64,000 nt of DNA, taken from positions 558,001 to 622,000 of the forward strand of contig OY101120.1 of assembly GCA_956465555.1 (NCBI GenBank). Direction: 5' to 3'. Origin of the DNA: Nitzschia sp. pyKryTriq1 (lineage: Eukaryota > Bacillariophyta > Bacillariophyceae > Bacillariales > Bacillariaceae). Positions 20,601 through 30,587 of this stretch are shown here, piece after piece. The notes beneath the pieces are model-generated. The model saw only the letters and a program-made list of their open reading frames with translations. It was not told where the DNA came from and ran no database searches. The number at the start of each line of letters is the position of its first letter. The first letter of the stretch is position 1. Both the position numbers and the translations under genes were made by a program.

Positions 20601-21986
20601 TTACTCCCAAACATTTTCCCATCCCAATAATGCATACAGACGGGCATTGTATGGGCGATACAAGTCCTCGAGCTGTTGTCGGATATGATTTGGCATGGGC
20701 GTCGCTCCATCCGAAGTCTTGTGGATTTGTACCAAATTATTAGTAGAAAGTTGGTGATGGGGCAGGTCTAGAAAGTACAGTAGCTTGTTGTATTCCTCCT
20801 GTCGATGTTTAAGAAACTGTTCCGATTGCATGACATACAAATCCGACTTGGGTTTTCCCACTCGTTCCATGGCTCTGAAGTAGTGCTCCAATGGAATCAC
20901 GTACAAGCCTCGACCCACGATTTGTTGGGAGTGCGGTTTGCGTTGATAAAACTTCCATGCCAAGAGCTCTTCTTGTGGTGTCGTAGCATTCAAGACTCCA
21001 GCCTTATGTAAGAGTCGGAGATCGTCGTCGATCCATGTTTGCCAATCGACCATGGCTAGGTTGTTGGCCCTTTTACTCTCATCCATGAACCGATAGTGCG
21101 ACTCCACACGAGCCACTGGATTTCGTAAAATTGCCATCAATTTCACCCACGGCGATACACAAAGAATCATCTCGGGAATTCGATCACTTTTCAAAATATA
21201 CCCGGGAGAACTTTCGACCATGATCTTGGGAATGATGATTTTTCTGCTGCTCTTGCTGTCGTTGTTTGTGTTGTTCCAAACAAATGCAGATTCTTCTACC
21301 GTGACATTGATGCCCACAGCCTTTTGAACGGCTCGTGCATAGTTGCGAAGAGTAGTATCGCGTTGGATTCCCATCTCGTTCCGAATAGCCTTGGGGGAGT
21401 CGAAGAAATGCAACTCCCAGTGCCCAGTTCGGACTACCAATGGATGATCCCACAACGATTCAATCACGGCATGTGTGCCAGCTTTCATGGCGCCCAGCAA
21501 AATGGCATACGGAGCTCGATACTGCCATTCTGCAGGGACATGATTTGCGGCGGTCTTATTGATACAAGTGGTGTTATCGACAAAGCGCCACATGTGGGGA
21601 TCCTCTAAAAAGTCGGCGGGATCCACGGGTAATCTGCCACCTGTCGGCTGATACCCTTCGGAATTCAGAAATGGTGACTTCTTGGGGTATCGGTAGGACG
21701 GATGCGTTGCGTGAAAGGGGGGCGGGATATTGGATAATGTCGCACTGTAGTCGGGTCGTCGCGGGGTCGTGGGGATTGAAGTAGACACGTCGCTGTTGTG
21801 ACTAGAACTCGGGGTTTTCGAGGTATCCGATGCTGCGTTTATCGCCGCAGACGTCTTAGATTTGGTTGGATCGTTCAAGTATGCATGCACATCCAAGTAT
21901 TGATAGCTCGAGAAGAGTGACGCAAGGGCAATCAACCCGATGAGAAGGATGGGCTTGCTATTTCGCTTCCAATCACGCACAGTCAT
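20601..21986 (-). CDS. Golgi-type carbohydrate sulfotransferase
   Basis: 461 residues, no intron seen. A short cytosolic N terminus (MTVRDWKRNSK) precedes one membrane anchor (PILLIGLIALASLFSSYQYL) and a long Ser/Thr/Pro stem, the type II layout of Golgi sulfotransferases. The PAPS 5'-phosphosulfate loop is APYAILLGAMKAGTHAVIES. The 3'-phosphate motif is AILRNPVARVESHYRFM. These are the hallmarks of the heparan/chondroitin-type Sulfotransfer_1 group. Inferred role: 3'-phosphoadenylylsulfate-dependent sulfation of a secreted polysaccharide or glycoprotein, plausible because diatoms make sulfated extracellular polysaccharides. Convergent neighbour: the GT32-like gene. Confidence 0.85.
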   Translation of the reverse strand: MTVRDWKRNSKPILLIGLIALASLFSSYQYLDVHAYLNDPTKSKTSAAINAASDTSKTPSSSHNSDVSTSIPTTPRRPDYSATLSNIPPPFHATHPSYRYPKKSPFLNSEGYQPTGGRLPVDPADFLEDPHMWRFVDNTTCINKTAANHVPAEWQYRAPYAILLGAMKAGTHAVIESLWDHPLVVRTGHWELHFFDSPKAIRNEMGIQRDTTLRNYARAVQKAVGINVTVEESAFVWNNTNNDSKSSRKIIIPKIMVESSPGYILKSDRIPEMILCVSPWVKLMAILRNPVARVESHYRFMDESKRANNLAMVDWQTWIDDDLRLLHKAGVLNATTPQEELLAWKFYQRKPHSQQIVGRGLYVIPLEHYFRAMERVGKPKSDLYVMQSEQFLKHRQEEYNKLLYFLDLPHHQLSTNNLVQIHKTSDGATPMPNHIRQQLEDLYRPYNARLYALLGWENVWE

Positions 21987-22399
21987 CTCGCTCGAGTAAT
22001 ACTATACGATGTACCATTGGGTGGAAGTGCCATTCTTTTCTCTTTTTCGAGACGATCAATCAAGACTGATTCTTCTGCTTCACGCAAATATTAGCTACTC
22101 TTCTTTGATTTCGTTCTTCGAGTCTATCCACTATCCACTCATCAGCATTGCCGCAATATAGTTCGTCGGGCACGAGGACGCAACAATTGAGATGATAGTG
22201 CTGTAGGAAGTACGACGACACGAACAGCGATTAGCCAGGTGAAGGAATCACCTCTGTACATACATGCTGTCTTCTCTCTACCGCGCTGCGTTCGAGTACC
22301 TGTGTTGAAATCGTAGAGTTCCACGCGGGCTGCTCAACGATTCGGGCTCTTTTGAATACTTTGACTACAAAACACGATTCGAAGTTTCGAGATGTAAAA
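21987..22399. other. Sulfotransferase upstream spacer
   Basis: No supported gene. Expected to contain the sulfotransferase promoter. Nothing else recognised. Confidence 0.5.
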
Positions 22400-23690
22400 T
22401 AATGAGCTATTGGTGTCAGGGTGTTCTTAGCTCTATTGAATGCTTGTTTGCACTTTCAAATGTATTGATCCGGTAGTGTTTCGACAGCGGTCTACGCTCG
22501 GATCTTTTGTTGATCTTAGTTGATGGCAAGTGGTGACAGATAAACGTCGTAGTGTTCGTTGATGGAATAGTCTTCACTTGTTCATTCACGGATCTCATAT
22601 GTAAAGGGACTCGCGTCTGTCCGTTGTAGATTATTATTCGAGCACCGCACACGTCTGCAACTTTTATCGGAACATTCAAAAGTATACATACTTGAAGTAA
22701 TTTTAATGGTAGCGCAACTTTTAACCTATTCACAACTCCTGCAAGGGCAACCCAAACCCAAGGATGAATATGCACCCCAATGGGTCTGCAGAAGTTAACG
22801 CGTCACGAAAGAAGAACTGTGGGAGATTGTTTTCTATCTACTGCAGAGATTTTCACCTTAGTAAGCAAACTCGTTTCCCCAGCGTATGACGGTCAGACGG
22901 GTGATTATTATAGCCCCGGACGAAAAATAAAAGGACAGGAGAACAGACTTCAACCGGTGCAAGACGATAAAAGTTGCGCTACCATAAAATTATTTTCAGG
23001 TATGGTTATTTTTGAATGATCGTTAAAAGTTGTTTATGTAAACATTGCATTATTCGAACACTCCCTCTCGCGAGTTGCTTGGAATGTATACGTTGTGTGG
23101 TTACCAGCCGTTCATCGTTCTCCGGTGACGTTTGAAGTCGTCTTCGTTAAGTGGTTTGGTCAGTACGTCGGCCGGTTGCTCCTTGGTTCCAATGTGGTGG
23201 ATGGTAATCACCCCTCCTCTGTCCACGTACTGCCTGAAATGGAAGAGACGGTTGTTAAGAATTTTGGTTCTTGGTCTGAACTTCTTGATTTTTGCAATTT
23301 CTATTGCTCCCGAGTTGTCTTCAAAAACTTTGCAATGGACCTTGGTCTTGGTAGTGTTGATGGTGTTGTAGCCGAGAGAGCTCATCTCGTCGAGTAGGTT
23401 AATGAGGAGGATTGGTATTGCCTCTCGCAGAGCGTACGACAATCTGGTCACTTCGCTCTCAGTTGATGAAAGGCATATTTCCTGTTGAAGCGAACTCTTG
23501 TATGCAATTGGAATGCCGGCATAGGATATGAAGAATCCGTGGCGCGAACGCGCTGTCGAACGGTCCTGTCCGGCAAGGTTAGGGTCCCAGTTCCCGCCGG
23601 CAAAGTCTGCGTCCATGTCGCGACGTGTAGCAGTGTTAGTAGTTCGTCTGATCTTCCGATGCACGAACCTATCTCAAGTAAAGTAATGAC
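22400..23690 (-). mobile_element. Ty1/Copia (diatom type) 3' fragment with LTR
   Basis: A fossil. The minus-strand stretch 23101-23664 encodes a Copia RNase H domain (HGFFISYAGIPIAYKSSLQQ, CLSSTESEVTRLSYALREA, the TKEQPADVLTKPL terminus). It is followed by a purine-rich tract (CGAGAGGGAG) and the apparent start of an LTR with TGTTCGAATAATG at about 23060, running toward lower coordinates to roughly 22400. The rest of the element (Gag, integrase, RT) is absent, so it is truncated and non-functional. The RNase H stretch is a long uninterrupted frame, which suggests a fairly recent truncation. The LTR contains the long inverted repeat described separately. Confidence 0.85.
22657..23032. repeat. 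Foldback inverted repeat inside the Copia LTR
   Basis: About 68 bp at 22657-22724 is matched in inverted orientation by about 22966-23032. Both arms read CAACTTTTA..CG, then CATTCAAAA, then GGTAGCGCAACTTTTA when each is read inward. The arms are about 80% alike and enclose about 240 bp. This could be a foldback/MITE-like insertion in the LTR or a structured part of the LTR itself. No clear target-site duplication is seen. Confidence 0.75.
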
Positions 23691-23794
23691 AATGTCATTC
23701 TGCTTCTGATAACTATGCTTGTTGGGTTTGGATTCTTACCTTCGCAGATCAATCTTGGAACTGCCGAATCTAGTTAGTACTACTACTAACTATA

Positions 23795-24002
23795 TCTTCC
23801 ACGATGAAGATACTAATATTCGCTCCCAACTGTCTATATCTCTATCCCACTTTCTTTCCTGTTACGGTAGCCTTTCGCTTCGTTTAGGGAATCTCAATGG
23901 TTGGATTGTATTGTTCATTCTTCATGTATAGTAAACAATAAGACTACCGTCCCATCGCAGACTCATCCGATTGGATCTCCATTTGGGACTGTTTCTGTAC
24001 AT
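23795..24002. repeat. Dispersed repeat, copy 1 (solo-LTR-like)
   Basis: This shares order and sequence with the reverse complement of 56823-57060. Both contain TTCCACGATGAAGATA, a variable middle, AGGGAATCTCA, TTCATGTATAGTAAACAAT, CATCGCAGACTC..CGATTGGAT and CCATTT.GGACTGTTTCTGTAC. There is no coding capacity. Size and lack of ORFs fit an old solo LTR or a non-autonomous element. Confidence 0.8.
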
Positions 24003-24184
24003 CACGAATCTAATTCACGACATACTACTTACTCGTACGGTACATGGTTATCTCTACTGGTACTGTACGTAGCCGGTGGAGAGGACAGTCTTTCCTTGCT
24101 CTTATCATGTTGATAGAATAGACTACTCTCTAGTAGTAGTCTTAATATAACATCGGCTGCAACCTCACATAAGTTTCCATTATC

Positions 24185-24847
24185 ATGGCTGGAGTAACGG
24201 CTATCGTCGGCAGTCTTCGATCTGGTTTGACAGCGGCGGTTGGAACCCAAGTCGTTTTGACTGTGGCATCGTTGGGATACGCCACGGGCCGTTTGGGTGG
24301 GACTCCCTCCCCACTACTCCAGTCGTCGTCGTCTTCAAAAGGCGGACCAGAGGAAGTCTTTGATGCCCATCATTATGATTTTGTGACAGAATTTGTGACG
24401 GGGATGTATGCCGGGCGGGGTACGTCCCACCCCTGTGTGAAACTCGCCGACGGCGACAAGAATTCGGTAGTAGTAGTATCCTTTGAAGATCCTGCGGCCC
24501 GGTCCTGTGGCGCACACGAGGTTCGAGAAGCCTTTCGAGCGTTAAAGTACTTGGAACCCCGATCGATAAGACCTCCTTGCTGTGTGGACGTTCAACCACA
24601 AGGAGAATCCATCGCCTTGTCGTATGCCCTGGATCAACAATACCTTGATGGTCGTTTGCACCTACAGTCTTTGCTGGTCATCAAAGTTCAACTTCGGCAG
24701 CGAAAAGATGTTCCCGAAAGTGAATTTTTAGTATTACAAATGGAAGAGCATTGGAATGGAATCCCATTTTGGAACTCCTACTTGTTTTGGATTGTTCGGC
24801 GGATCAATGGAATGGTCAGTTGGCAATTGACAAAGCGAATATTGTAG
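24185..24847 (+). CDS. Conserved-looking protein, possible NTF2/SnoaL-like fold
   Basis: 220 residues, no intron needed. A hydrophobic N-terminal part (SGLTAAVGTQVVLTVASLGYATG) may be a membrane anchor or targeting sequence. Residues about 60-210 read like an NTF2/SnoaL-type fold: HHYDFVTEFVTGMY, a beta stretch VVVVSFEDPAARSCG, EVREAFRALKYLEPR, and final strands LVLQMEEHWNGIPFW with WIVRRINGMVSWQLTKRIL. This resembles conserved eukaryotic proteins of unknown function that end in a similar EEHW..IP segment. I cannot name the family, and the fold suggestion is a pattern-based guess. Confidence 0.55.
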   Translation: MAGVTAIVGSLRSGLTAAVGTQVVLTVASLGYATGRLGGTPSPLLQSSSSSKGGPEEVFDAHHYDFVTEFVTGMYAGRGTSHPCVKLADGDKNSVVVVSFEDPAARSCGAHEVREAFRALKYLEPRSIRPPCCVDVQPQGESIALSYALDQQYLDGRLHLQSLLVIKVQLRQRKDVPESEFLVLQMEEHWNGIPFWNSYLFWIVRRINGMVSWQLTKRIL

Positions 24848-25303
24848 CGTGCGGTACGAAGAATGCAATGAATGCGAGCCGATATGGTATGTGGTAGGGC
24901 CGAACCCAATGACACCGAGAATCCTATTAGTCCTGTTTGTATCTATGAGGTTATAGTTCTTTCCAAACATGGATTCTATGGAAAGATGATGGACGACTGA
25001 AGTATTTGACGACTGTTGCCATCTGGATAGACTGAGAGACTCGAAGATCTCCCTTGTCAGGGGAGCAGCAGGCGACGTGCAAAAATCAGGAAAACGGCAC
25101 ATCGAAACCATAGAATTGTGACCGATACAAGAGTAGTTGTAGGAGTATTGCATAAAGGCTCCTTGGCTTGCAGTTGAAGAAGGGCCCAGACAGATATGAT
25201 GGTCCTTTTCACGCAGTTATCATGGGAATAAAACAACACCTTTCCACCACGCGCTGCGACGCGTGCACTTCATTCATTCATGGTGCATCATTCATTCATT
25301 CAT
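24848..25303. other. Intergenic spacer with TTCA repeat
   Basis: No supported gene. A TTCA tetranucleotide run spans about 25270-25306 and overlaps the 3' end of the next minus-strand gene. Confidence 0.5.
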
Positions 25304-26647
25304 TCAAGCCTTGTTGTGTCTGGATTTCACATTGACGTTGAAGGAATGACTGGATTGATAGTAGGTAGTCAGTGGTCGATTCAAAAACATTGCCGTTTCG
25401 TCTCGACGCCCATACATGTAAATGATATCTCGCGCCCACAGAGTGTCTTGTCCCTTGTAGATGGACGAGGAACGGACGTAGCGAGTCACATCTCGCTTGA
25501 CGACCAAGTGTCCCGGACGCATTCCCCCCACTGTACGAATCCCAAATTTCAAGACATCTTGACTTTGGTCAAGCATCTCTCGAAGGGCGATTCCTCGAAT
25601 CACTTCCACGCCTTCCTGCTCATCGGGGCACGCCAAAACCGAAGTCGTTTCCGTGGGTTCGGGAAGAGAATCATAAGGATGATACCGAACTTTACCATAG
25701 AACCCATGTCCCGTCCCATAGTTGGAATGAAGCAATAGCTTGAGGCCCGGATGGCAATCAAAGACTTGTTGGATAACTTTATTCCGTTCCGGTTCCTCCT
25801 CATCGTCCGTATCGATAAAGGCTAGTACATCGGACGTGGCGACTCGAGAGAGCACATTTCTAGCACGCCCCGCTGTGATACGTTCTCCGAGACACACGAT
25901 AATTAGATTGGTGTGAAAGTCTTTGAGGATTTTGTGGGCGTCCTGGCACCACTGTTCCCCCGTCATGATCAATCCATTGTCATCGTTTTCTGCAATGACA
26001 GCGTTCACGTCGCTAAACAAAAAGATGAGTTCCTTGGCGGGCACTTCTTGCCGTTGATTTGAGAGTAGAAAGCTAGATACTCTGGATTCATCGTAGATGT
26101 CCTTGGCGAGGCCTGGAACACATGTTGAGATGGTAGTAGTGGGCCGAGAAGCCGATGACTGGTCCGAGTCGTCTGCTTTTTTCTCCAAAGGCAGAGGCGG
26201 CCACAACGGATCGTCTACGGAAGGCAACTCGGCGAAATAAGAGACCCGAGGCCAGCCCGATTCCGAATCAAAGCTGGGTTTCGGTCTATCCAAGGGAGCG
26301 GTGGGGAGCATCCGCTGCAGTGCCACACTGGGAAGAGGCCAGGGAGGCAACCTCGACCGGCGACTCGACTTTTGAACTTGCTTTTGCACGGCGTACAGCG
26401 ATACGATCGCCGACATAGCCAGTAGGACTACGTAATACTTCCGCAAAACAAGCAATCGCTGCAGTATTGGTGGGGAGTGAAAGCAGGAGATGATCCAGCG
26501 CAATCGCATTTGTCGTTGTGTGTGACCTAGTTTGTCGGACTCATCGTGCTGACTCTTCTTCATCGAAGAGGGTGGTTCGTCTTCGTCAGAGGAGTTATGC
26601 CGGGACGTATCGGGCAGTACTAACTTGTGGACATTCCGCGTGCTCAT
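25304..26647 (-). CDS. GT2-like glycosyltransferase, type II membrane
   Basis: 447 residues from the ATG at 26647. A further in-frame ATG at 26788 would add 47 residues, but that stretch contains a TACCGGTA word (about 26703-26712), which in this window marks intergenic DNA, so I prefer the inner start. The layout is an acidic cytosolic tail, a membrane anchor (YYVVLLAMSAIVSLYAV), a Pro-rich stem, then a GT-A domain. It shows LIIVCLGERITAGRARNVLSRVATSDVLAFIDTDDEEEPERN, with DTDD as the metal/nucleotide-sugar DXD, then LLLHSNYGTGHGFYGKVRY and GGMRPGHLVVKRDVT. The resemblance to GT2 proteins (xxxRNxGxxxAxxxxIxFxDxDD) is clear. Inferred Golgi glycosyltransferase; acceptor unknown. Confidence 0.7.
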   Translation of the reverse strand: MSTRNVHKLVLPDTSRHNSSDEDEPPSSMKKSQHDESDKLGHTQRQMRLRWIISCFHSPPILQRLLVLRKYYVVLLAMSAIVSLYAVQKQVQKSSRRSRLPPWPLPSVALQRMLPTAPLDRPKPSFDSESGWPRVSYFAELPSVDDPLWPPLPLEKKADDSDQSSASRPTTTISTCVPGLAKDIYDESRVSSFLLSNQRQEVPAKELIFLFSDVNAVIAENDDNGLIMTGEQWCQDAHKILKDFHTNLIIVCLGERITAGRARNVLSRVATSDVLAFIDTDDEEEPERNKVIQQVFDCHPGLKLLLHSNYGTGHGFYGKVRYHPYDSLPEPTETTSVLACPDEQEGVEVIRGIALREMLDQSQDVLKFGIRTVGGMRPGHLVVKRDVTRYVRSSSIYKGQDTLWARDIIYMYGRRDETAMFLNRPLTTYYQSSHSFNVNVKSRHNKA

Positions 26648-27149
26648 TCCTTCAGATCTTTCTGATGGGTGGTTTGTGTTCAACATAAGAAGAAGGATAG
26701 GAAGTACCGGTAGGGGTAGATGCCAGAGAAGTGAGGAGTGCGAAAAATAGTACTGTACACGAATAATGAATTTTCGAACTCGTGCCATGGTCGGTGGCCG
26801 GTGGCCGGCGGCGGAGTAGACTACACAAGCTGGCTTTGCTTTTTTAGGCTTCGCCGGCCGCACGCACTTTCGAACTTTAGAGGGCAAACAGGTAGGCATA
26901 TCATTTGTGGTGTTGCCGGCGCGCGCATTTCCACACTCTTCTTTTTGAAAGTCCGCGAGCCTGCCAGCGCCTCTCTGTTTGTCGACTTGGCCGACCGAAG
27001 ACAGAAGAACTTTTCGGAAAATAAACCGGATCTTTCGTCGTTCTGCAATACAAACGGCGGGATCCAACACATCCAACAACCACACAACACAGTCACGTCA
27101 TTCTCCATCATTGAGCGAAGACATTGAAACGAGGGTCGATACAACTACG
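26648..27149. other. Divergent promoter region
   Basis: The spacer between the divergently transcribed glycosyltransferase (minus) and nitrilase (plus). No gene of its own. Contains GTACCGGTAG near 26703. Long in-frame extensions of both neighbours run into it but lack recognisable content. Confidence 0.55.
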
Positions 27150-28344
27150 ATGAGTGACTCCTATTCTTATTCCCCCAACAGTCTCTTGGAGTCTTTTCAG
27201 AAGCTCCAAGCCCGCGAAGAAGCAGCTCTCGCGGCAGCAGCAGGAAGCGCGGAGACTATTGCGGACGATGCCGCACTACCACCACCGGCTGCCAAACGTA
27301 GCAAAACCTCGCCTTCGTCGTTTGTGGCGGCAGCGGTGCAATTTACTGCCACAGGGATGCCTTCCAGTCAAGTGGATGGCCATTGGGCCTTGGTGCAAGA
27401 GGCTGTCCGAACCGCCGCAGAACAAGGCGCCCAGCTGATTTTAATTCCCGAACTCTTTCTTGGACCCTATTTTTGTCAATCCCAAGAGCCCACACTGATG
27501 AAGTTGGCGTGTGAAGATGTCGAGCACTGCTTTATTGTCAAGATAATGCAACAACTGGCCAAACAATATTCGGTCGTCTTGCCAGTTTCTCTGTTTGAAC
27601 GAGACAACAATACTCTTTACAATACAGTAGTTATGGTTGATGCCGATGGATCCGTGCTGGGCAAGTATCGCAAATCTCATATCCCCGATGGAGTAGGATA
27701 TAATGAAAAGTTTTACTTTTCTCCAGGAGATACAGGTTTCCGAGTTTGGAAAACGCGAGTGGGAAACGTGGGTGTCGCGATTTGCTGGGATCAATGGTTT
27801 CCAGAAGCGGCACGGGCCATGGCCCTGCAAGGAGCCGATATCTTGTTGTACCCGACAGCCATTGGTAGTGAACCGCAAGATCCGACTTTGGACTCTTCGG
27901 ACCATTGGCAGAGAGTAATGCAAGGACATTCGGCGGCCAATGTGAGTAACAGCAAAACATCATATTCTGTCAAACATATTTCCTCTGATTCTGTGTTGTG
28001 GACTACATGTTGTTATTTGTTTGTTGTTGTTTTTTGCACTGCAGATGATCCCTGTCCTTGCCAGTAACCGACAGGGGAATGAAGTATTGCTCCATCCGGA
28101 TGGCTCGGAGAAGCAACGTATTCGATTTTATGGTCGTTCCTTTATAACCGATGCTACCGGTGCCTTGGTGGCTCATGCCGATACCCCCAATTCGGCCGAG
28201 AAGCCATACACTATTTTGACGTCGACCATTGATCCCGAGGCCAATCGATCCATGAGGATGTATTGGGGGCTGTTTCGGGATCGACGTCCCGACTTGTATC
28301 AAGTCTTGCTCACCAAAGATGGAAAACAGCAGTCGTCATCCTAG
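27150..28344 (+). CDS. N-carbamoylputrescine amidase (nitrilase superfamily)
   Basis: The gene model is join(27150..27941,28045..28344), 363 residues. The donor is GTGAGT and the acceptor ends TGCAG, giving a 103-nt intron in phase 0 that joins GHSAAN to MIPVLASNR. It hydrolyses N-carbamoylputrescine to putrescine, CO2 and ammonia in the arginine-decarboxylase route to polyamines. The catalytic triad is visible: E101 (LIPELFLGPYFC), K175 (KYRKSHIPD) and C212 (AICWDQWFPEAAR). FFCQ-type FCQSQEP and NRQGNE also match the AguB/CPA subgroup. The first 55 residues are an Ala-rich, disordered leader absent from plant enzymes, with no clear targeting signal. In diatoms polyamines feed long-chain polyamines of silica walls, so the gene may supply that pathway (inference). 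Confidence 0.9.
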
Positions 28345-28920
28345 TAGAAACTAGGTGTGCCGCAGCGTACTACTGGTAGTAGTTGCTCAACAATGATGCT
28401 GTTTCTTGTGGTGGTTGTATCGTCGCAACCCCATCTACACTATAGTAGACTCTACTAGTAGTCTTACCTGTCCTATAGACCATGGCTACGCCACTCTCTA
28501 CTAGAGTCAGTATACTCTACAGGTAGTAGAGAGTAGAGATATGAGCAGATCGATCTGTTTACATTGTAGACAAGTTATTGAACTCCCAAATCAAAAATGC
28601 TGTCCGCCCGTCGTTGCGGCGTCGTACGTCGTACAAGGGTTTTGACTCAATGGAATAAATAACATTTGCGGCTACCCGCAAAAATGCGTTTAGACGCTCT
28701 CATCTCGTCCTCTCCGTCGCGTCCGCGCTCTCCCCCTCCTCCCAATTTTATTGTTTCGCGGCGATGACGATGATGACCATTGTTGTTGATGGCCGATGGT
28801 CGATGACATAGTACCAGTACTGTCACATGTAACCCTGTCTCTTCTGTTTTGACTCTCCCATGAACCAGAGTCGTTGATCTTTCAAACGCTAGAGTATCTC
28901 AAGTCAGGATTATTTAGAAA
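28345..28920. other. Intergenic spacer
   Basis: No supported gene. CTACTAGTAG and CTCTACTAGAG runs occur at 28440-28530. A pyrimidine-rich stretch (TCTCCGTCGCGTCCGCGCTCTC) lies near 28708-28730. It should carry the promoter of the thioredoxin-like gene. Confidence 0.5.
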
Positions 28921-29577
28921 ATGAGCGAAGTGAAAGCAGCCGAAGCAAGGGAGCCAGATGATGATCTACCGGCGGTTGTATCTGACCTGCTGATAATACA
29001 ACCGAGCGAAATAAACCCGGAACCCGGGCCAACAAGCTCGGACCCAAATAACAACCTTGCATGTGTGGGTGCTATTTGTGAAATCAAACCAGCTGCAGAA
29101 ATATCCGACAACCTTGCTACGAAGAAGAAAAAGAAAGCAGGAGGCTCATCTGCCTTTATCCAAACCATACATTCTCAGCAGGAGCTCTCCACTCTTTTAG
29201 AGTCGTCGTCGTCAAAGGCTGGAGGTACTGTGATTGTCGAGTTCATGACGACTTGGTGTGGTGCCTGTGCTGGTATTGCACCTCTTTACGAAGCGTTGTC
29301 TCAATCAGCAGCTGAAGAAGCTGAAGAACAAGGTCCTCTACTAATTCAGGCTGCGCAAGTCATCTGTGACAAGACTAAAGAAACCAAGAAGATTGCTGCG
29401 AGTTTTTCGGTGGGGAGCTATCCAGTGTTTGTGGTTTTTGAGAATGGAAGGGAAAGTAGCAGATGGAATGGCGCCGATCGCGGCAAACTCGAGAAAGCTT
29501 TTGAACGAGCGAGTGGTGGTGCTCGACGACGAGGAGGAGGAAAGGGCAAAAAGAAGGGAGGTGGAGGAAGGAAGTGA
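28921..29577 (+). CDS. Thioredoxin-domain protein, WCGAC active site
   Basis: 218 residues, single exon. Residues 1-80 are acidic and disordered and end in a basic patch (KKKKKAGG). The thioredoxin domain spans about 80-195: VIVEFMTTWCGACAGIAPLYEAL with W112-CGAC, then VGSYPVFVVFENG with the cis-Pro loop. Target reduction via the CxxC dithiol is expected, although Ala replaces the canonical Pro and would shift the redox potential. The C terminus is a Gly/Arg/Lys tail (RRRGGGKGKKKGGGGRK) suggestive of nucleic-acid or ribosome association or a nuclear location. No signal peptide is visible. Confidence 0.8.
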   Translation: MSEVKAAEAREPDDDLPAVVSDLLIIQPSEINPEPGPTSSDPNNNLACVGAICEIKPAAEISDNLATKKKKKAGGSSAFIQTIHSQQELSTLLESSSSKAGGTVIVEFMTTWCGACAGIAPLYEALSQSAAEEAEEQGPLLIQAAQVICDKTKETKKIAASFSVGSYPVFVVFENGRESSRWNGADRGKLEKAFERASGGARRRGGGKGKKKGGGGRK

Positions 29578-29732
29578 TGCTTAGATTGTCTAACGACGAC
29601 TTTCATCCGATTTACCTAAATGAGTGATGCGGCTACTTCGTTGTCGACAAGATTACGCATGAATGAGAGAATGCTCGGGACAAGGTGGCTATTACATTGC
29701 GGTATACTCTGGCAAGAGATTTTGCGCTGGTT

Positions 29733-30587
29733 TCACTCGGGAAATCGCGGGAACGGTCGTTCTTCCATGGGCGGCCCAGGACAAGACTCCAAAAGACGGT
29801 AAAGCGCTTCATTTTGCGCGGCAAATACAGATTGAAGGGCCTCTTTTGCTTTTGGGGTTGGGAGTTTCACCTTGAAGATACTCTCGTTGGCGTTCGATTT
29901 CTGGAGGGCTGTGTCCGAAAGTGGGTAGCCGAGAAACGTTTGGATACGTTCTTTGAGTTGTTTTGGATTGGAGCAGAGTTCGTCGTAACTCAAAATTAGA
30001 ATTTGCTGTCGATCAAAGCAGTCAAACCATTTTCGCAGATGCAGTGCATACAAGCTGTGACGAGTGGATTGCCCAGGGCCGGTACTCCGTTGTAGGGCAG
30101 GGATTGATTGGCGTCGGACAAATTCGTCGAACGATAAAATGGAACTGTCGCTTTTGTTCAGAACTTGGTGATGCCATTCCGTCATATCCCAGTGCTCGAG
30201 ATTACGGCAATCAAAAGCCAGATGATTGTACAGGGATAATTCCCGAGCAATGGGATCCCTCAAAATGACTATGAATTTCACAGTGTCAACTTGATCGCCT
30301 CCGGCCTGCTCGTACACAGATCGAACCCGTTCGGCAAACGGCAAAGTATCGGGAGTGGCATCCAGCGTACGGCTATTATTCACAAATCTCTGAGCATAAA
30401 AGTCGATTCCTTGTTGATACCGGGCCTCTAAATCGAAAAAGTGTACTTCCTTGCTGTAATACCAGGGTTCACCGTCCATCACTATGGGTCGTTGGAATCC
30501 ACCATGGTCAAACAACCAATCGGCAATGGCAGAAGTACCGGCTTTTTGGGCTCCAATCAGTTGGACAGCCGGCAGCTGTCTGATCAT
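29733..30587 (-). CDS. Sulfotransferase domain protein, 5' end possibly incomplete
   Basis: 284 residues from the ATG at 30587. The protein starts almost directly at the PAPS-binding loop (VQLIGAQKAGTSAIADWLF), then EVHFFDLEARYQQGIDFYAQRF, the 3'-phosphate motif IVILRDPIARELSLYNH, and HSLYALHLRKWFDCFDRQQILILSYDEL, a typical heparan/NDST-like Sulfotransfer_1 ending. No membrane anchor is present, so either this is a soluble form or an upstream exon with the anchor is missing from the model. An AG-ended acceptor (GATCAGACAG) sits close to the start, which would allow this. Inferred role: PAPS-dependent sulfation of a glycan. Confidence 0.8.
   Translation of the reverse strand: MIRQLPAVQLIGAQKAGTSAIADWLFDHGGFQRPIVMDGEPWYYSKEVHFFDLEARYQQGIDFYAQRFVNNSRTLDATPDTLPFAERVRSVYEQAGGDQVDTVKFIVILRDPIARELSLYNHLAFDCRNLEHWDMTEWHHQVLNKSDSSILSFDEFVRRQSIPALQRSTGPGQSTRHSLYALHLRKWFDCFDRQQILILSYDELCSNPKQLKERIQTFLGYPLSDTALQKSNANESIFKVKLPTPKAKEALQSVFAAQNEALYRLLESCPGPPMEERPFPRFPE

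Noticed and set aside
26648-27085. N-terminal extension of the GT2-like gene
   Set aside because: It reads through a TACCGGTA word and toward the divergent nitrilase leader; the inner ATG at 26647 gives a standard type II topology.
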